Assembly: GCA_028023455.1 (NCBI GenBank) | Contig: JAQFVV010012398.1 | Span: 9,820,682 to 9,884,681, forward strand | Origin: Epiperipatus broadwayi | Lineage: Eukaryota > Onychophora > Udeonychophora > Euonychophora > Peripatidae | Length of the DNA: 64,000 nt | Direction: 5' to 3' | Shown: in pieces, positions 59,625 to 64,000 of the stretch | How positions within the stretch are numbered: position 1 is the first letter of the stretch | Layout of the letters: each line of letters opens with the position of its first letter | The notes under the pieces: model-generated | What the model was told of the DNA's origin: nothing | The model's input: only the letters and a program-made list of their open reading frames with translations | Databases searched by the model: none | Program-made: the position numbers and the translations under genes

Positions 59625-61900
59625 TATACCAGTTAACCTTTACTCCATTAATATCAGCATGCGCATAAACCGAACATGAGGAAAAATATGGCGACATGCC
59701 GGAGTAAGAAGAAATTCAAAACTTTACCGTAACAGTGTTACGGACACAGAAGATACTTATGGAAATGTTGACTCTTACATACCTTTAAGGGATGACTCTA
59801 AATCAACCCCTTGCACCACTCCCAGAAGGAAATTTAACTCTCCTCCTGAAAGGATATGCAAGTTCAAATGATATTAGGGAATGTGTGCCAATAAATAATT
59901 ATTCATAAAAAAAATAAATAAATAAGTATCCTCGTGAAAAGAAAGATTTAAGACCCGGTAAGATGATTTCCCATTTGCTAGCTCAGCGTACTCTTTCCTC
60001 AGTTAAAGAATGGCGATCGGAAAACTCGCATAATTAATTAATAAAATAGTTAGAGAAAGTAAATGACAAAATGTATAAAAAAATTATGACAGTAGTCACT
60101 TTAGAATTATAATATAAATATTTTATTAACCCATTACCCCATACCATTTCTAATATGAATACATTCCCAGATCGATTAAATATATGAAACAAATATTACA
60201 CTACATAAAGCATATTAATAAACCAAAACTTTAATCATAAAGAAATACTTAATAAAGCAATAATTAGATTAAATAAAGGAAAATTTCTTTCTTGAGAAGA
60301 AAAATTGATTAAATAACTAATACGTGAGATAGTGATCTGTGGATTATAAATAAACTCACACATATGCATTACACGGATAAAGAAAAAATAACAAGTTATA
60401 TACAGGTGGGTTTATGTACGTATGTACATGAAATATATATTTATGAAATGTGTATTAAATTTAAAATAAAATAAGCACAAAAAAATAGTGTACCCGATAA
60501 AGTCTATGAGCTTCATTCTTGTATGGGTTTTTGAGTGGGCTATACGTTCATCTACTGCGGCAAGGGCTGGACTTGACTGCATTATAAGTTCATAGAATTG
60601 ATCATCATCACCTTGGTGCTTGAATCTCAGGGTTTACATTCTTGTGAGATGGCAGGAGAGGAGCTGCACAGAAGCGCTGAAGTTGGCTTCTATTCCATGA
60701 TCATTTTATCTGCAAGCGAATGCTTGATTTGCATCTTTAAGTTGGAGAATGGATATTCAACAGGATATTAAACAATATCAATCGTCCTTTATTAGTTTAA
60801 GGATCCTAGGTTAACTGCAGGCTTCGATGGCGTGTTGTAGTTATGCTTCTATCAGAATCAACTGACTGGTTAACTGCTAGGTTATTTCAATGATGGCAAG
60901 ATATTAGAATCAGCATCATTAAAACAGTTGCATGACTTCGCATGTTTCAGAATAGCATTAGCTTCCCAATAAAATTTGCAAACGTGAACTGCTCTCTTTG
61001 ACAAGAAAAAGTTAGACTGCTCTCTTAGAAAATCTAAGGTGAAGTGCCTTCTTTAAAAAGCCAAAGTCAACTGCCCTCTCACAATTTCAGAACAGATATC
61101 CCACCTCCATACACAAAAATTAATTAAATCTCCTTGAATTGGTTTGACTAATTGTTTTAAGAATTTGATTTCCAATTAGTTTTTTCTAATTTTTTTATAT
61201 CTCCATTCAGATCACAATTAAGAAATGATAACATCTTTTTACTCTTGATTAATTACCTTATCAGAATCGAAGTTTTTTCTGTTTTAACAAACAATTGTTT
61301 CATATAACTTGATCATTCCTCTCTCCACGCATTATCGCAAGTCTAATTAAACTCTTTTGTCCTGTTAAAATTATTTTAGCGTGGACAGGAAGCCAGAATG
61401 CCTTTAGGCTTTTCTTAAATTTAAGACAATGACTTGCTCAAATGCAACTGAAAAAAAAAATGACCATTAAAACTTCGATTTTGAAATTATTCTTAAATAT
61501 TTTTAATTAACAGTAATATTTCAAATTTTCCTTTTTACATTTTGTAAACACTCAAAAATATAAATAGAGAATAACAATTTGTTAATTAAATGCTGTTTCT
61601 TCAACAAACAAATTATTTAAAATTATAAATACATTTTGGAGTTATCTTTTTCTTTTTAAAAAAAAAATAAAAAACAAAAATCAAAATTGCAAATACATAT
61701 TTCTACACCTTTAAACATTGGCTTTAAACATATGTGTGTGTGAGTTTATACTATAGCCACAGTTCTCTCTCTTAATTTATAACAAAGTTTAATTATATAA
61801 ATAGTATACCCACCCATTTAATGGCTTTTTATGTATTTTCGACCATTAATTTATCTGATCTTATCTTGTGCTTGGCCACATCAAACGTGCCTGCCACAAT
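59625..61900 (-). repeat. 5' LTR (2.28 kb)
   Basis: Partner of 45,094-47,358. In element (minus) sense it begins TGTGGCAGGCACG at about 61,898 and ends at TATA next to 59,625, followed 14 bp later by the probable primer-binding site. The terminal dinucleotides at the second end do not form the usual CA, so the exact end is uncertain by a few bases. Confidence 0.92.
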
Positions 61901-61949
61901 ATATATATATATTCAAAACTACTCCAAATCCAAAATTAAACCAGACCAG

Positions 61950-62215
61950 CATAAAAATAATATTAAAAGACAACCTAAGGTTTCACTGCTACAAGCAGAC
62001 ATCTCAAGTGTAAAGAACTACACAATATATATATATTGTGCCAGTCAAAACATGCTTATCCATCTAACATGAGCTGGAACTCACAAAATGTACTTCAAAC
62101 CCAATCAAGCCCGAGATTTAGGTCAGGGACCAGCCTGGATTCGAACCCACTCTCCAAGCACCAGATCTAACACCCAATGGATAACATAACAATGGTAGCA
62201 CACGAGATTTAATTC
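61950..62215 (-). mobile_element. tRNA-derived SINE-like sequence
   Basis: On the minus strand a pol III B box GGTTCGAATCC (complement of 62,137-62,147) is preceded at the right distance by an A-box-like GTTATCCATTGGGTG (complement of 62,171-62,185). A non-tRNA region follows down to about 61,950. No target duplication or tail could be fixed, so the limits are approximate. Confidence 0.45.
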
Positions 62216-64000
62216 TTCATCCGGCCCACTAGCAAATCGGAGAAAACAATAAGACTCATGGACTTAAACATATATATAAACAACGTAAATACTAGACATT
62301 CCACAGATAAAATCTAACATATTCAAATAATAGGGGCTTTACTAATGAATACTTATGGGCAATTAGTGAATTGGCTTGATTTAATAATGAGACAGAAACT
62401 GATATATATGATGAATTAAAATATATTTATTGACAATTGTTGTTGGCAAATGCCCACAGGCATTTCATTTATAAAATAACATTCTCTAGACTATTTGAAC
62501 AATAATTGATGTTGGCAAATAGGTTTGTGGCTATGATTCAATGGAGCCAAATATCCTGCTATACAACTAATCACTACATTAACTTTTACCAGTTATGCCC
62601 TTTCATCATCAGTTCGTGTGGCTCTTTTACGTAAAATCAAACCAAGTCTGGAGTGAAACTTAATACATCTTAATTATAAGAAATTTATTTTAACTATGGG
62701 CTTTTAAAGCGTCCCAGATAGCTTTAGATCGAATGGGTTTTCAAGAATGCTTCGGATCAACGCCGAAGACTGCATATTAGGGAGGGAGAGTTGGCTATAA
62801 CGATTTTACTAATACGCTAGGCACAAGTAAAGTATAATAATAAAGTGGCTCTGCGGATGGAAGAATAGTTTTAGGGTTTTTGTGACAAACAACGGTTTAC
62901 CCAAGAACCGGTCGTCATGCTGCTAATGGGGAACCTTTATTTAGTTCAGAGGCGGGGGACTTAGTGCTAATCTGGCCCGTAGCTCAGACTTCGCTACTGC
63001 ACTACCCATAAGAGAAGATGTGCTGGCAACGCCGTGGCTCCATCTTAGATATGTATAAAAAAAACAGCACAACGAGTAAATCTAATAAATCCCACATCCG
63101 CCAAGCCGAAGGATATTATAAATTAAATATTATATATTAAATGAACACTAGATCATCAGCTTGATTCAAAAGAGCCAACTCTTCTGTAGCATGAGAAATA
63201 CGATATGCTACTGACGGCAATATAGATATCTACAAACTTTACTTTATCCCGTTCAATCTCTTTAGTTATCTATAACTACTAAACTTTTAAAAAGGAGGAA
63301 AAGTATATTTAATAAGGGACTTACGAATACTTTACTAAAAAAATATACTTATGATTGCACTCCAGGCTAGTTTAATCTTTAGTAACATAATAAATAAAGG
63401 TTGAAAAGCCACATTTTATATTTATATTAATTAATTTACTAAATGACAAAAATATGAATTTGGGTTTCGAAACAGCGCACGAAATGACGCTATATAAATA
63501 ATTTAAATTTATATGTTTAAAAACATATTCTATAATTAAATGCATGCCGTTTCGAAACATAGGCATAACTAACAATAATTAAAATAAGCTAAAGAAAAGC
63601 AAAATATAACTGCAGTGATTAAATTATATAGCAAAATATTAATTAACAAAGAAATTTAGCAAAAATATTTCATTTATAGATTTCAAATACGATTTAGACA
63701 GAGTTTACAATATTGAATTAATAAAGAAATTTGCAAAAGTATTTCATTTTAGAGAATTTACAATATTATTTGGAAAATAATTTAGAAAGAAATTGCAATA
63801 ATATGGTTAGCTAACCTGATTTTGAAGAAATAATGATTGTTGTTGAAATTCACACAGAGCTCTGCGATTTTAAATAATATTAAAACAGTTCTCCTATAGC
63901 TGAACTGGAGATATTCGAGCTGGAACGAAGGTGAGTTCTTTGGCGGCTTATGGCATGTTCTTATTCAGTTGGGAGACGATTTAAAATGGTGTTGGAACGA
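62216..64000. other. no gene recognised; small direct repeats
   Basis: Less AT-rich around 62,700-63,060, perhaps an unidentified repeat. A direct repeat sharing AAAGAAATTT.GCAAAA.TATTTCATTT occurs at about 63,649 and 63,724. GTTGGCAAAT is repeated at 62,445 and 62,511. No coding frame with a recognisable domain. Confidence 0.5.

Larger units (their letters stand above)
45094..61900 (-). mobile_element. Ty3/gypsy LTR retrotransposon with nested elements
   Basis: A 16.8-kb insertion read on the minus strand. The 5' LTR is 59,625-61,900; a probable primer-binding site TGGTGCCTAATGTGTTAG lies at 59,611-59,594. A leader with tandem repeats spans 52,600-53,440 and 59,317-59,460, gag 50,699-52,290 and pol 47,444-50,610. 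A purine tract (AGAGGGGGG, complement of 47,360-47,368) precedes the 3' LTR at 45,094-47,358. Two younger insertions are nested: a piggyBac-type MITE in gag (51,052-51,901) and a Penelope-like element in the leader (53,442-59,316). The open frames are broken, so this copy is inactive. It belongs to the same family as the fragment at 1-2,082. Confidence 0.93.

Noticed and set aside
62660-63060. GC-richer segment considered as nuclear rRNA or a conserved exon
   Set aside because: It lacks known rRNA core sequences and has no sustained open frame.

Overview
The window is AT-rich animal nuclear DNA made almost entirely of transposable elements and their remains. One block, about 19,149-33,486, is an essentially complete arthropod mitochondrial genome. 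I found no ordinary single-copy host gene. The mitochondrial block reads with the invertebrate mitochondrial code (TGA = Trp, AGA/AGG = Ser, ATA = Met). trnL(UUR) lies just upstream of ND1, and COX1 abuts COX2 with no tRNA between them. That is the ancestral state outside insects and crustaceans, so a chelicerate or similar non-pancrustacean arthropod is my best guess. It is only an inference, because the gene order is heavily rearranged.

Layout. 1-2,082: decayed Ty3/gypsy pol fragment (+). 4,011-4,285: palindromic MITE-like element. 4,695-6,614: Penelope-like element (PLE) with an inverted copy of its own 3' end at the left and a 14-bp target duplication. 7,970-8,245: LINE RT remnant (-). 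10,685-12,035: decayed PLE (-). 13,930-15,420: decayed RTE-type LINE (-). 19,149-33,486: mitochondrial genome with all 13 protein genes, both rRNAs and about a dozen recognisable tRNAs, opened inside COX3 so that the two COX3 parts lie at opposite ends. 33,487-34,381: 3' part of a LINE ORF (-), directly abutting the mitochondrial DNA. 39,434-41,648: Merlin-type DNA transposon with 8-bp target duplications. 45,094-61,900: 16.8-kb Ty3/gypsy LTR element (-) with 2.27-kb LTRs, containing a nested piggyBac-type MITE and a nested 5.9-kb PLE built as a huge inverted repeat. 61,950-62,215: tRNA-derived SINE-like sequence.

The most unusual part is the mitochondrial block. Most genes are intact in the mitochondrial code. 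Damage is concentrated at short near-perfect hairpins in COX1, ND2, ND3, ND5 and CYTB, where part of a conserved protein has been replaced by an inverted copy of neighbouring DNA. ND2 also carries an exact 13-nt Illumina adapter sequence, and removing it brings the frame back. Together with a 31-N run in ND6 this suggests that the block is either a very young full-length NUMT or a mitochondrial contig joined into a nuclear scaffold, with library or template-switch artefacts. Sequence alone cannot decide between these.
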